A DNA stretch of 64,000 bases from CAWJMD01 sp963845675 (GTDB taxonomy: Bacteria; Actinomycetota; Actinomycetes; Actinomycetales; CAWJMD01): NCBI GenBank assembly GCA_963845675.1, contig CAWJSX010000001.1:1-64000 (forward strand). Reading direction: 5' to 3'. Below are positions 9,646 through 18,040 of this stretch, piece after piece. Under the pieces are notes generated by a model. It was not told where the DNA came from. It worked only from the letters and a program-made list of their open reading frames with translations, and did no database searches. The position numbers and the translations under genes were made by a program. Position 1 is the first letter of the stretch; each line of letters opens with the position of its first letter.

Positions 9646-11889
9646 GTGGGTGACGACGTGGCGGCCGCACAGACCCGCCTCGAGCAGGAGGTCGTCGACC
9701 GGCTCTACGCGCGCCTGGACGACCTGCGGGACCGGACCGCGGCCGACCTGGCCGACGTACGGCGCACCCTCGCCACGGGAACGCACCAGTCCCGGTCGGA
9801 GCGCGACGCGTTCGCCACGCTGTACGAGAACCGGTTGGCCCAGCTGTGGGCGGTCGAGGACCGGCTGTGCTTCGGCCGGCTCGACCTGTCCGCCGGCGAG
9901 CACCGCTACGTGGGCCGGATCGGCCTGGCGGACGACGACCAGCAGCGACTGCTCGTCGACTGGCGCGCCGACGCCGCGATGCCCTTCTACCAGGCCACTG
10001 CTGCCAGCCCCGGCGACGTGGTGCGCCGCCGCCACCTCATGACGCGAGGCAGGGCGGTGACGGGTGTCGAGGACGAGGTTCTCGACCTCGACGCCCTCGA
10101 CGACGGCCTGCGCTCCGCGCTCTCGGGCGAGGGTGCCCTGCTGGCGGCGGTCACCGCGCAGCGCACGGGCCGCATGGGCGACATCGTGGCCACGATCCAG
10201 GCCGAGCAGGACCGCATCATCCGCTCCGAGCTCGCCGGGGTGCTGGTCGTCCAGGGCGGGCCCGGGACCGGCAAGACCGCGGTCGCGCTGCACCGTGCCG
10301 CCTACCTCCTCTACACGCACCGGGAGAGGCTCGCGCGCAGCGGCGTGCTCGTCGTGGGCCCGAGCCCGGTGTTCCTGCGGTACATCGAGCGGGTGCTGCC
10401 CTCCCTCGGCGAGACCGGGGTCGTGATGCTGCCGGCCGGGCAGCTCGTGGCCGGCGTCGACGCAGGAGACCACGACGAGCCCCGCATCGCCCGCCTCAAG
10501 GGCGACGTGCGCATGGCGGACGCCGTCGCGGCGGCGATCGCTGCCCGCCAGCGGGTGCCGGCTGAGCCGACGGTGCTGCAGGTGGAGGGCCACGAGGTCG
10601 TGCTGACGCCCCGTGCCGTCGCGATCGCGCGGGACAAGGCCCGTCGCTCGGGGAAGCCGCACAACCAGGCACGCGTGACCTTCGTGAAGGACCTGCTCGT
10701 CCACCTGGCCGACCGCATGGCGCGCTCGCTGGGCTCGCAGTTCGACCCCGAGGACCGCGGTGACCTGATCACGGACCTGCGTGGGTCGCTGGACGTGCGG
10801 CGCGCGCTGAACCTGGCGTGGATGCCTCTCACGCCGCAGCGCGTGGTCTCGACCCTGCTGTCCGACGGAGGCCGGCTGCGGCACGCGGCGCCGTGGCTGA
10901 CGGAGGCGGAGGTCGCGCTGCTGCTGCGGGACCGCGACGCCGCCTTCACCGTCGACGACGTACCGCTGCTCGACGAGGCCGCCGAGCTGCTCGGCCAGGA
11001 CGACGCCGCCGCGACCGCCGAGCTGCGGGCTGCCGCGGCGCAGCGGAGCAGCGACGTGGAGTTCGCGCGCGGGGTCGTCGAGATGACCGGCGCCGGAGGG
11101 CTCGTGTCCGCGGAGCAGCTCGCCGACCGGTTCGGCGAGTCCGGCCCCGAGCTGAGCGTCGCGGAGCGCGCGGCGGCCGACCGCAGCTGGGCCTACGGTC
11201 ACGTCGTCGTCGACGAGGCGCAGGAGCTCTCGCCCATGATGTGGCGCCTCCTGGCGCGGCGCGTCCCGTCCAAGTCGATGACCGTCGTGGGGGACCTCGC
11301 TCAGACGCGGTCCGCTGCCGGTGCGGACGACTGGGGCACCATGCTCGCGCCCGTGGTCGGGAACCGTTGGCGCACAGAGGAGCTGACGGTCAGCTACCGC
11401 ACGCCCTCGCAGATCATGGACGTGGCGGCCGCGCTGCTGGAGGCCACGGGCTCGCTGGCCCGGGCCCCCTCGGCCGTGCGCGAGGGCCGGTGGCCGCCGC
11501 GGGCCGTGAGCACCGACGTGGACACGCTGCCCAAGACCGTGGTCGAGGCGGTGAGGCAGCAGATGACCGACCTCGAGGGCGGCCGGCTCGCCGTGATCGC
11601 CACGTCCGACGAGCGGGACCGCCTGGCCCGCGTCCTGGTCGAGGAGCTGCCGGACGGCACGGTGGGCACCGGCTGGCAGGCGCTCGACCGCGAGGTCGCC
11701 GTGCTGGACGTGGCCGAGGCCAAGGGTCTCGAGTTCGACGGTGTCGTGCTGGTCGAGCCGGCTGCCGTCGTCGAGGCAGGCGTCAAGGGCAGCGGTGACC
11801 TCTACGTCGCGCTGACGCGCTCCACCCAGCAGCTCGCTGTCGTGCACGCCCAGCCGCTGCCGGCGGGTCTGGACGGGCTGTCGGACTGA
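9646..11889 (+). CDS. helD: HelD/HelR-family RNA polymerase-recycling motor ATPase
   Basis: 747-residue UvrD/Rep-like superfamily 1 ATPase. The N-terminus (to about residue 90) is the coiled, charged segment typical of HelD, followed by DRLCFGRLDL and RYVGRIGL. Walker A is GPGTGKTAVALH near residue 205. DEAQELSPMMWRLL is the Walker B/motif II region, and VVGDLAQTRSAAGADDW and YRTPSQIMDVA are later helicase motifs. HelD-family proteins of actinobacteria remove stalled RNA polymerase from DNA; some (HelR) give rifamycin tolerance, which cannot be judged here. GTG 9646 is used; TAGGGT near 9596 is the likely -10. Convergent with pncA. Confidence 0.8.
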   Translation: MGDDVAAAQTRLEQEVVDRLYARLDDLRDRTAADLADVRRTLATGTHQSRSERDAFATLYENRLAQLWAVEDRLCFGRLDLSAGEHRYVGRIGLADDDQQRLLVDWRADAAMPFYQATAASPGDVVRRRHLMTRGRAVTGVEDEVLDLDALDDGLRSALSGEGALLAAVTAQRTGRMGDIVATIQAEQDRIIRSELAGVLVVQGGPGTGKTAVALHRAAYLLYTHRERLARSGVLVVGPSPVFLRYIERVLPSLGETGVVMLPAGQLVAGVDAGDHDEPRIARLKGDVRMADAVAAAIAARQRVPAEPTVLQVEGHEVVLTPRAVAIARDKARRSGKPHNQARVTFVKDLLVHLADRMARSLGSQFDPEDRGDLITDLRGSLDVRRALNLAWMPLTPQRVVSTLLSDGGRLRHAAPWLTEAEVALLLRDRDAAFTVDDVPLLDEAAELLGQDDAAATAELRAAAAQRSSDVEFARGVVEMTGAGGLVSAEQLADRFGESGPELSVAERAAADRSWAYGHVVVDEAQELSPMMWRLLARRVPSKSMTVVGDLAQTRSAAGADDWGTMLAPVVGNRWRTEELTVSYRTPSQIMDVAAALLEATGSLARAPSAVREGRWPPRAVSTDVDTLPKTVVEAVRQQMTDLEGGRLAVIATSDERDRLARVLVEELPDGTVGTGWQALDREVAVLDVAEAKGLEFDGVVLVEPAAVVEAGVKGSGDLYVALTRSTQQLAVVHAQPLPAGLDGLSD

Positions 11890-11931
11890 GCCCACGAACC
11901 ACCGCCCGCGAGGTGGGTCGGCAGCCTCGCG

Positions 11932-12516
11932 TCAGCTCGCGACCACCGGCGTGCCGACGAGATCGGCTCCGGCCACACGCATCTGGTCCAGCGCAGCGTC
12001 GGTGGTCTCGCGGGCCACGCCGGCGGTGAGGTCCAGCAGGACCCGGGTCGTGAAGCCGGACGAGACGGCGTCCAGAACGGTGGCCCGCACGCAGTGGTCG
12101 GTCGCGATCCCCACGACGTCGACGCGCGTGACGCCCGCCGCACCGAGCCGGTCGGCCAGGCTGCGTCCTTCGCCGTCGTGACCCTCGAAGCCCGAGTAGG
12201 CCGCTGCGTGCTCGCCCTTGCGGAACCACGCCTGCACCGCTCCGGTGTCCAGGGCGGGATGCGACTCGGCGCCGTGGGTGCCGACCTCGCAGTGCGGAGG
12301 CCACGAGTCGACGTAGTCGGGGTCGTCGCTGAAGTGGGGGCCGGGGTCACGGTGCCAGTCGAGCGTCCCTGCCACGAGGTCGTACTCGCCCGGGTGGGAC
12401 CGGACGTGCCGTGTGATCGCTCCGGCGACGGCCGCGCCCCCCGAGACCGCCAGCGAGCCCCCCTCGCAGAAGTCGTTCTGGACGTCGACGACGAGCAGTG
12501 CGCGGCGCGTGGTCAC
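11932..12516 (-). CDS. pncA: Nicotinamidase / isochorismatase-family amidohydrolase
   Basis: 194 residues. Hydrolyses nicotinamide to nicotinate for NAD salvage. VVDVQNDFCEGGSLAV carries the catalytic Asp and first metal region, DWHRDPGPHFS the metal His, and GIATDHCVRATVLDA the catalytic Cys. GTG 12516 overlaps the pncB stop by four bases (GTGA) and has an AGGAGG site inside pncB. The coupling to pncB, the next enzyme in the pathway, supports the assignment. Confidence 0.92.
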   Translation of the reverse strand: MTTRRALLVVDVQNDFCEGGSLAVSGGAAVAGAITRHVRSHPGEYDLVAGTLDWHRDPGPHFSDDPDYVDSWPPHCEVGTHGAESHPALDTGAVQAWFRKGEHAAAYSGFEGHDGEGRSLADRLGAAGVTRVDVVGIATDHCVRATVLDAVSSGFTTRVLLDLTAGVARETTDAALDQMRVAGADLVGTPVVAS

Positions 12517-13862
12517 GGGTCCTCCTGGTAGGTGGTGGGGATGGCCGGCTCACCGCGCTGCAGGCGGAGCGCCTGGGCGGGCAGCTCGGCGCGGCTCGCC
12601 TGGTGGCGCCTGGCCGCCAGGGTCACGGCGTCCGGCCCGGTGTGCGCGTGGTCGACCTCGCCGTCGCTGACGAGGGGAACGAGCAGGGCGCGGTCGTCGC
12701 CGTCGTCCTCCGGCCGATGGCCGATGCCGACCACCTCCTCGGTGGCGGTGCCCGAGGGATCACGGCGCCGCAGAGCCCACTTGCGCCCGCCCACGCTGAG
12801 CTTGCCGCGTGAGGCCTTCGCCACCGCCACGAGGTCGCCCGAGGAGTCCTCACGGGCGACCAGCTTGTACACCAGCCCGGCGGTGGGGTGCCCGCTGCCG
12901 CTGACCAGGGACGTGCCCACGCCGTAGGAGTCGACCGGGGCGGCGGCCAGCGCCGCGATCGCGTGCTCGTCCAGGTCGGAGGTGACGACGATGCGCGTGG
13001 ACGTGGCACCGAGCCTGTCCAGCTGGGCCCGCACCTCGTGGGCCTGCACCAGCAGGTCCCCCGAGTCGAGACGGACGGCGCCCAGGCCGGTCCCGGCGGT
13101 CTCGACCGCCGCACGCACGCCCTCGGTGACGTCGTACGTGTCGACGAGCAGCGTGGTACCCGGCCCGAGAGACGCGACCTGCGCGGCGAAGGCCGATCGT
13201 TCGTCGTCGTGGAGCAGGGTGAACGAGTGGGCCGCGGTGCCGATCGTCGGCAGCCCGTAGACCCGACCGGCCTCGAGGTTGGACGTGCCGGCGAAGCCGC
13301 CGACGGCCGCCGCCCTGGCGGCCGAGACCGCCGCGTCCTCGTGGGTCCGGCGCGAGCCCATCTCGAGGCAGGGACGGTCGCCGGCCGCGCAGGTCATCCG
13401 GCTCGCCGCGGCAGCGATCGCGCTGTCGTGGTTCATCACCGACAGCACCATCGTCTCGAGCAGCACGGCCTCCGCGAACGTCCCCTCGACGACCAGCACG
13501 GGTGACCCGGGGAAGAAGCACTCGCCCTCGGCGTACCCCCAGATCGAGCCACCGAACCGGTAGCCGGCGAGCCAGCGCAGGGTCTCCTCGTCGACGACCC
13601 GCTCCCGGCTCAGCCACGACAGCTCGGTGTCGGTGAAGCGGAACGCCTCCAGGTCCTCCAGCAGCCGGCCCGATCCGGCGGCCACGGCGTAGCGTCGACC
13701 GTCCGGCAGGCGTCGGGCGAAGACCTCGAACACGCTGCGGCGCTGGGCCGCTCCGCTCCGCAGCGCCGCCTGGAGCATCGTCAGCTCGTAGCGGTCGGTG
13801 AGCAGGGAGGTGCTCGTCGGCATGTGCCGCTCGCGAGGCGGGTGCTGTGCCTGCTGGCTCAC
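12513..13862 (-). CDS. pncB: Nicotinate phosphoribosyltransferase
   Basis: 449 residues. Joins nicotinate to PRPP to make nicotinate mononucleotide. Family signature pieces are LLTDRYELTMLQAAL, SVFEVFARRLPDGRRYAV, EMGSRRTHEDAAV, GTSNLEAGRVYGLPTIGTAAHSF and VRLDSGDL. The GTG at 13862 is chosen because TAGGGT lies exactly seven bases upstream, a leaderless arrangement; GTG 13871 and ATG 13823 (the first homologous methionine) are alternatives. Divergent from clpS with both promoters in about 55 bases, as I recall for mycobacterial pncB1/clpS. Confidence 0.92.
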   Translation of the reverse strand: MSQQAQHPPRERHMPTSTSLLTDRYELTMLQAALRSGAAQRRSVFEVFARRLPDGRRYAVAAGSGRLLEDLEAFRFTDTELSWLSRERVVDEETLRWLAGYRFGGSIWGYAEGECFFPGSPVLVVEGTFAEAVLLETMVLSVMNHDSAIAAAASRMTCAAGDRPCLEMGSRRTHEDAAVSAARAAAVGGFAGTSNLEAGRVYGLPTIGTAAHSFTLLHDDERSAFAAQVASLGPGTTLLVDTYDVTEGVRAAVETAGTGLGAVRLDSGDLLVQAHEVRAQLDRLGATSTRIVVTSDLDEHAIAALAAAPVDSYGVGTSLVSGSGHPTAGLVYKLVAREDSSGDLVAVAKASRGKLSVGGRKWALRRRDPSGTATEEVVGIGHRPEDDGDDRALLVPLVSDGEVDHAHTGPDAVTLAARRHQASRAELPAQALRLQRGEPAIPTTYQEDP

Positions 13863-13918
13863 GCGGGCCACCCTAGGCGACGGCGACGCCGCGGACCCGT
13901 CGGCCTACAGTGAGGCAC
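13863..13918. promoter_or_regulatory. Back-to-back leaderless promoters for pncB and clpS
   Basis: Minus strand: TAGGGT (13875-13870), seven bases, then GTG 13862. Plus strand: TACAGT (13906-13911), seven bases, then GTG 13919. No ribosome site lies between either -10 and its start codon. Confidence 0.6.
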
Positions 13919-14221
13919 GTGCTCACGGTGTCCACGGCCCCCTCCGAGGTCGAGCAGACCTCCGGGGACGAGGCCGTCCGTCCCGACACGCCCTGGGTGA
14001 CGATCGTCTGGAACGACCCGGTGAACCTCATGTCGTACGTCACGTACGTCTTCCAGAGCTACTTCGGCTACCCCCGGGCGGTGGCCGAGAAGCTGATGCG
14101 GGACGTGCACAGCGTGGGCAAGGCCGTCGTGTCGAGCGGCTCGATGGAGGAGATGGAGCGCGACACCGAGGCGCTCCACGGGTACGGCCTGTGGGCGACC
14201 TACTCCCAGGACGGCCCGTAG
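13919..14221 (+). CDS. clpS: ATP-dependent Clp protease adaptor ClpS
   Basis: 100 residues. Delivers N-degron substrates to the Clp protease. WVTIVWNDPVNLMSYVTYVF is the ClpS core that contains the N-degron pocket, followed by MRDVHSVGKAVV, then SGSMEEMERDTEALHGYGLWAT. The leaderless GTG 13919 follows TACAGT by seven bases; GTG 13910 is in frame but overlaps the -10. The stop (TAG 14219-14221) shares its last base with the start of the next gene. Confidence 0.93.
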   Translation: MLTVSTAPSEVEQTSGDEAVRPDTPWVTIVWNDPVNLMSYVTYVFQSYFGYPRAVAEKLMRDVHSVGKAVVSSGSMEEMERDTEALHGYGLWATYSQDGP

Positions 14222-14865
14222 TGGCGCGCCGGTTCACCCGCCGGCCGGGCGGTGTGGGCGCCTCGTTCGAGGCGGCCGAGATGGATCTGCTGGCGAGGCT
14301 GTTCGCCGACGTCGAGGAGCTCCTGAGGCCGGACGAGCCGGACGCCGCGCATCCGTGGGCTGCCGAGCTGGGCCTGGACGACGTCGCGCTGCAGGGCGTC
14401 GGTGCCGAGGACGAGCCGGCCGAGTTCGACGACCCCGCGCTCGCGCGCCTGCTGCCGTCGGGGCGTCGGGACGACGAGCGGGCGGCCGCCGAGTTCCGGC
14501 GGTTCACCGAGCGCGGACTGCGGGGCCGCAAGCGCGCGGCGCTGCGCAGCGCACTGTCCGTGCTGGAGAGCTGGCGGGAGGAGCCCGAGGCCGAGCAGGT
14601 CATGTCCGACCAGCAGGCCCGCGACTGGACGACGTCACTGACCGACGTCCGGCTGGTGCTGGCCGAGCGCCTCGGCATCGAGCACGACGCCGACGCGGAG
14701 GCGCTGCACGAGCTCGACCCCGACGACCTGGACCCCGACGAGCCGACGGACTGGCTCGCGATGGTCTACGACTTCGTCACCTGGGTCCAGGAGTCGGTCA
14801 CCGACGTGCTGCTGCAGGCCCTGCCGCCTGACGGCGACGGACGGCGACGTCCACCGGACGTCTGA
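14221..14865 (+). CDS. DUF2017-family protein
   Basis: 214 residues, acidic. The family normally follows clpS in actinobacteria (Rv1332 position). FEAAEMDLLARLFADVEELL near the N-terminus and a long helical middle (ERGLRGRKRAALRSALSVL) are visible, and the C-terminus contains WLAMVYDFVTWVQESVTDVLL. There is no catalytic motif or membrane segment. The GTG start overlaps the clpS TAG by one base, so translation is coupled. Function unknown; a role with ClpS/ClpCP is inferred from position only. Confidence 0.8.
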   Translation: MARRFTRRPGGVGASFEAAEMDLLARLFADVEELLRPDEPDAAHPWAAELGLDDVALQGVGAEDEPAEFDDPALARLLPSGRRDDERAAAEFRRFTERGLRGRKRAALRSALSVLESWREEPEAEQVMSDQQARDWTTSLTDVRLVLAERLGIEHDADAEALHELDPDDLDPDEPTDWLAMVYDFVTWVQESVTDVLLQALPPDGDGRRRPPDV

Positions 14866-14930
14866 GGTGTGACCGACACCGCGTCGTGCCGGACGCCGAT
14901 CGTCACCGCGGCCACCTAGGCTTGCCGACC

Positions 14931-15734
14931 GTGGCGGACGCACCCATCGGGATCTTCGACTCGGGCCTCGGCGGCCTGACGGTCGCGCGTGCCGTGATGG
15001 ACCAGCTGCCCCACGAGAAGGTGCTGTACGTCGCCGACACGGCGCGGCAGCCGTATGGTCCGCGCCCTATCGCCGAGGTGCGCAGCTTCGCCCTCGACTG
15101 CCTCGACGAGCTCGTCGAGCGCGACGTCAAGCTGCTCGTCATCGCCTGCAACTCGGCCAGCGCCGCCGTCCTGCACGACGCGAGGGAGCGGTATCCGGTC
15201 CCCGTCGTGGAGGTGATCCGGCCCGCGGTGCGCCGTGCGGTCTCGGTCACCCACAGCGGACGGGTCGGGGTCGTGTGCACGACGGCCACCGCGACGTCCG
15301 GCGCCTACGCCGACGCGTTCGCCGCCGCACCGCACGTGCACGTGACCACCCAGGCGTGCCCGCGGTTCGTCGAGCTCGTGGAGGCCGGCGTCACGTCGGG
15401 GCCAGAGCTGCTCGACGTGGCGCACGAGTACCTGGCGCCGCTGGTGCAGGCCGAGGTCGACACGCTCGTCCTGGGCTGCACGCACTACCCGCTGCTGGCC
15501 GGTGCCCTCTCCTACGTGATGGGGCCAGGCGTCACCCTGGTGAGCAGCGCGGAGGAGACGGCCCAGGAGGTCTACCGGGTGCTCGCCGGCGCGGACGCCA
15601 CGCGCCCCGTCGAGGCCGCGCCCCCGCAGCACCACTTCATGACGACGGGTGAGCCAGACCTGTTCACCGCGCTGGCCAGGCGCTTCCTCGGCCCCGAGGT
15701 CGTCGCCGAGCCCGCGGTCGTGGTGGTGCCGTGA
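14931..15734 (+). CDS. murI: Glutamate racemase
   Basis: 267 residues. Makes D-glutamate for peptidoglycan. IGIFDSGLGGLTV with the N-terminal catalytic region, the first catalytic Cys in VIACNSASAA, and the second in LVLGCTHYPLL. GTG 14931 lies eight bases after TAGGCT (14917-14922) with no ribosome site. The stop overlaps the next gene by four bases (GTGA). Confidence 0.95.
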   Translation: MADAPIGIFDSGLGGLTVARAVMDQLPHEKVLYVADTARQPYGPRPIAEVRSFALDCLDELVERDVKLLVIACNSASAAVLHDARERYPVPVVEVIRPAVRRAVSVTHSGRVGVVCTTATATSGAYADAFAAAPHVHVTTQACPRFVELVEAGVTSGPELLDVAHEYLAPLVQAEVDTLVLGCTHYPLLAGALSYVMGPGVTLVSSAEETAQEVYRVLAGADATRPVEAAPPQHHFMTTGEPDLFTALARRFLGPEVVAEPAVVVVP

Positions 15735-16528
15735 GGCTCACCGTCGTGGGGTGCTCCGGCTCGCTGCCGGGCCCCGACTCCCCGGCGTCGTGCTACCTGG
15801 TCGAGGCCGACGGCCTGTCACCGCAGGGGGAGTCGCGCACCTACCGCCTCCTCCTCGACCTGGGGAACGGCGCGCTGGGTCCCCTGCAGCGCCACGTCGC
15901 GCTGCCGGACATCGACGCCGTGTGCCTCAGCCACCTGCACGCCGACCACTGCCTCGACCTCTGCGGGCTGTACGTGGCGTTGAGGTACGCCCCTGACGGC
16001 GGCCCGCACGCTCGCGTGCCGGTCCACGGACCGACGGGGACCGCCGGGCGCCTCGCCCGCGCGTACGACCTGCCCGAGAACCCCGGCATGAGCGCCGAGC
16101 TGGACGTGCGGGAGTGGCTGCCGGGGGAGCCGGTCACCGTCGGCCCGCTGAGCGTCACCCCGTACCGCGTCGAGCACCCGGTGCAGGCGTACGCGCTGCG
16201 GGTGAGCGGACCCTCCGAGGTGGACGGGCACCCGGTGACCCTGACGTACTCGGGGGACACCGACGCCTGCGACGGTCTGGTCGGCGCCGCGGCCGGTGCC
16301 GACGTGCTGCTCTGCGAGGCGGCCTTCCAGGAGGGCCGCGACTCGGCGCGCGGCATCCACCTGACCGGGCTACGTGCCGGGGAGGCGGCACGCGACGCCG
16401 GCGTGGGGCGACTGGTCCTGACCCACCTCCCGCCGTGGAACGACCCGCAGCGAACCCTCGACGAGGCGCGGACGGTGTGGACGGGTCAGCTCGACCTGGC
16501 GGTGCAGGGACTGCGCATCGACCTCTGA
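15731..16528 (+). CDS. MBL-fold metallo-hydrolase (Rv1339-type, candidate cyclic-nucleotide phosphodiesterase)
   Basis: 265 residues of the metallo-beta-lactamase fold. The metal motif CLSHLHADHCLDL lies near residue 60-70. VEHPVQAYALRV, TYSGDTDAC (second metal region) and LVLTHLPPWNDP complete the site. The mycobacterial gene in the same position after murI, Rv1339, has been reported as an atypical cAMP phosphodiesterase; applying that here is by position and fold only. GTG 15731 overlaps the murI stop, so the two are translationally coupled. Confidence 0.8.
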   Translation: MRLTVVGCSGSLPGPDSPASCYLVEADGLSPQGESRTYRLLLDLGNGALGPLQRHVALPDIDAVCLSHLHADHCLDLCGLYVALRYAPDGGPHARVPVHGPTGTAGRLARAYDLPENPGMSAELDVREWLPGEPVTVGPLSVTPYRVEHPVQAYALRVSGPSEVDGHPVTLTYSGDTDACDGLVGAAAGADVLLCEAAFQEGRDSARGIHLTGLRAGEAARDAGVGRLVLTHLPPWNDPQRTLDEARTVWTGQLDLAVQGLRIDL

Positions 16529-16557
16529 CTCGAGGTCGCCCACGGCAGCCTCAGCAA

Positions 16558-16589
16558 GCATCCCACTTCGGGATGCACCGCGGTATCCT
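16558..16589 (+). promoter_or_regulatory. Promoter and likely operator of the toxin-antitoxin pair
   Basis: GCATCCC (16558-16564) and GGGATGC (16570-16576) form a perfect inverted repeat with a 5-base spacer. It covers the expected -35 of a promoter whose -10 is TATCCT (16584-16589), seven bases before ATG 16597. This fits autoregulation by the ribbon-helix-helix antitoxin. The repeat could also act as a weak terminator of the upstream gene. Confidence 0.55.
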
Positions 16590-16596
16590 CGGCTTC

Positions 16597-16830
16597 ATGA
16601 GCACGCAGATCGCAGTCCGCCTTCCCGACGAGATGGTCGCCTTCCTCGACCGCAGCGTTGCGGCCGGCCAGGCGCCGAGCAGAGCCGCGCTCGTCGCGTC
16701 CGCAGTGGAACGGGAGATGCGTCGACTGGCCGCCGAGCAGGATGCGCACATCCTTCGCACCCAGGGCGCCGCGGATGAACTCGACGCTCTCGTCGAGTGG
16801 ACCGGCACCCATGCCAGGGTTCAGGACTGA
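16597..16830 (+). CDS. Ribbon-helix-helix antitoxin of a MazEF-type pair
   Basis: 77 residues. MSTQIAVRLPDEMVAFLDRS is a ribbon-helix-helix DNA-binding N-terminus, followed by the helix RAALVASAVEREMRRLA; the acidic C-terminal tail would wrap the toxin. The leaderless ATG 16597 lies seven bases after TATCCT. The toxin gene starts four bases after the stop, or overlaps it if ATG 16811 is used. The pair interrupts the otherwise conserved murI-hydrolase-rph order. Confidence 0.8.
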   Translation: MSTQIAVRLPDEMVAFLDRSVAAGQAPSRAALVASAVEREMRRLAAEQDAHILRTQGAADELDALVEWTGTHARVQD

Positions 16831-16834
16831 TCGG

Positions 16835-17149
16835 GTGCGAGAGATCTGCCTGGTCCGACTCGACAAGACTCGGCCAGCGCTCGTCCTGACGCGGAAGGCC
16901 GCTCGGGGTGCGATGACCAAGGTGACGGTCGCCCCGATCACCAGCACGATCAAGGGGCTGTCCAGCGAGGTCCTGGTGGGGCCGGACAACGGGCTGGACC
17001 ACGACTGCGCGGTGTCGATGGACAACGTCCTCACCGTCCCGGTGGGCGCCCTCGGACGCACCGTCGGGAATCTCAGCGGTGACCAGGAAGCCCAGCTGGC
17101 GCGTGCCGTGGTGTTGGCCTATGACCTCGAGGTGGCCCTGCTCGAGTAG
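16835..17149 (+). CDS. MazF/PemK-family mRNA interferase toxin
   Basis: 104 residues. REICLVRLDKTRPALVLTR is the MazF N-terminal strand and turn with the conserved Arg. TKVTVAPITSTIKGLSSEV and GLDHDCAVSMDNV follow, the latter typical of the RNA-binding groove. GTG 16835 matches the usual family N-terminus; ATG 16811 would add eight residues and overlap the antitoxin. MazF cleaves single-stranded mRNA at short sites; the target site is unknown here. Confidence 0.82.
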   Translation: MREICLVRLDKTRPALVLTRKAARGAMTKVTVAPITSTIKGLSSEVLVGPDNGLDHDCAVSMDNVLTVPVGALGRTVGNLSGDQEAQLARAVVLAYDLEVALLE

Positions 17150-17185
17150 CGCAGCCCAGTGAGACGCCTGCCCGGACAACGACGT

Positions 17186-17983
17186 TCAGTTGAGGACGCG
17201 CACTCCTCCCGGAAGCGGGGCGCCTGACAGCAGGTCGGCGGCGGCGTCGGCCAGGTGCGTGAGGGCGAGGCGCTGGGTCCAGGGCCCGTACGAGACGCGG
17301 GCGACGCCTGCCGCCTGGAGGTCTCCGACGGCCGGGTTGCCGGGTGCTCCGATGGTGGTCACCCGGCGGTCGCCGATGCCCTCGACGAGTGCGTGCACCA
17401 TCTCGAGGTCCAGGCGGCCCGGGACGAAGACCACCGGCGCCCCGGCGTCGAGGAAGGCCCGGCCGCGCTCGATGGCGTCCCGCAGCACCTCGGCGGGGTC
17501 CCGGTCGGCGCCCCTGAGCACCACGTCGGTCCGTGCGTTGAGCACGAAGTCGGGAACTCCTTCCGCCTGGGCGGCGTTCATCGCGGCCTCGACCGCGGTC
17601 ACGGCCTCGGGCAGCGGTCGCATCCCGTCCTCGAGGTTCGCGCCGACCACCCCGACCCCGATGGCCCGGCGGATCGTCTCCCCCGGGTCGCCGTAGCCCG
17701 CCTCCAGGTCGGCGGAGACCGGCACGTCGACGGCCGCCGCGATGCGACCCACCATGTCGATCATCAGGTCGAGCGGGATCTGCTCGCCGTCGGGATAGCC
17801 GAACGTGGCGGCGATCGAGTGGCTGGCCGTGGCCAGGGCCCTGCAGCCTGGTTGGTCGGCGACCACTCTCGCGCTGATCGCGTCCCACACGGTGACCATC
17901 ACGAGCAGGTCGGGGTCCGTGTGCAGACGCAGCAGGTCGGTGGCGAGTCCAGGGGTGCCGGCGTCGGCTGTCGAGTCGTTCAT
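17186..17983 (-). CDS. Isocitrate lyase / PEP phosphonomutase-family enzyme
   Basis: 265 residues, TIM-barrel of the PEP mutase/ICL superfamily. VTVWDAISARVV, ADLEAGYGDP (metal-binding D-x-E region), GANLEDG and FVLNARTDVVL are the usual strands. The CGH/KKCG-type catalytic loop of true isocitrate lyases is absent, so the reaction is unassigned. ATG 17983 lies six bases after TAACGT on the minus strand, with no ribosome site. It opposes both mazF and rph and is not part of either transcript. Confidence 0.8.
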   Translation of the reverse strand: MNDSTADAGTPGLATDLLRLHTDPDLLVMVTVWDAISARVVADQPGCRALATASHSIAATFGYPDGEQIPLDLMIDMVGRIAAAVDVPVSADLEAGYGDPGETIRRAIGVGVVGANLEDGMRPLPEAVTAVEAAMNAAQAEGVPDFVLNARTDVVLRGADRDPAEVLRDAIERGRAFLDAGAPVVFVPGRLDLEMVHALVEGIGDRRVTTIGAPGNPAVGDLQAAGVARVSYGPWTQRLALTHLADAAADLLSGAPLPGGVRVLN

Positions 17984-18040
17984 GTCCCCACGTTATGCCT
18001 CCGGTCCGGAGCGTCGCAGCCCCTCGTTACGCTCGCCCGC

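Noticed and set aside
9595..11895. 766-residue open frame on the minus strand
   Set aside because: It is the exact shadow of the HelD-family gene; composition is Arg/His/Gly/Asp noise typical of antisense frames in high-GC DNA.
17186..17983. True isocitrate or methylisocitrate lyase
   Set aside because: The Cys-containing catalytic loop of those lyases is not visible and the protein is short; only superfamily membership is claimed.
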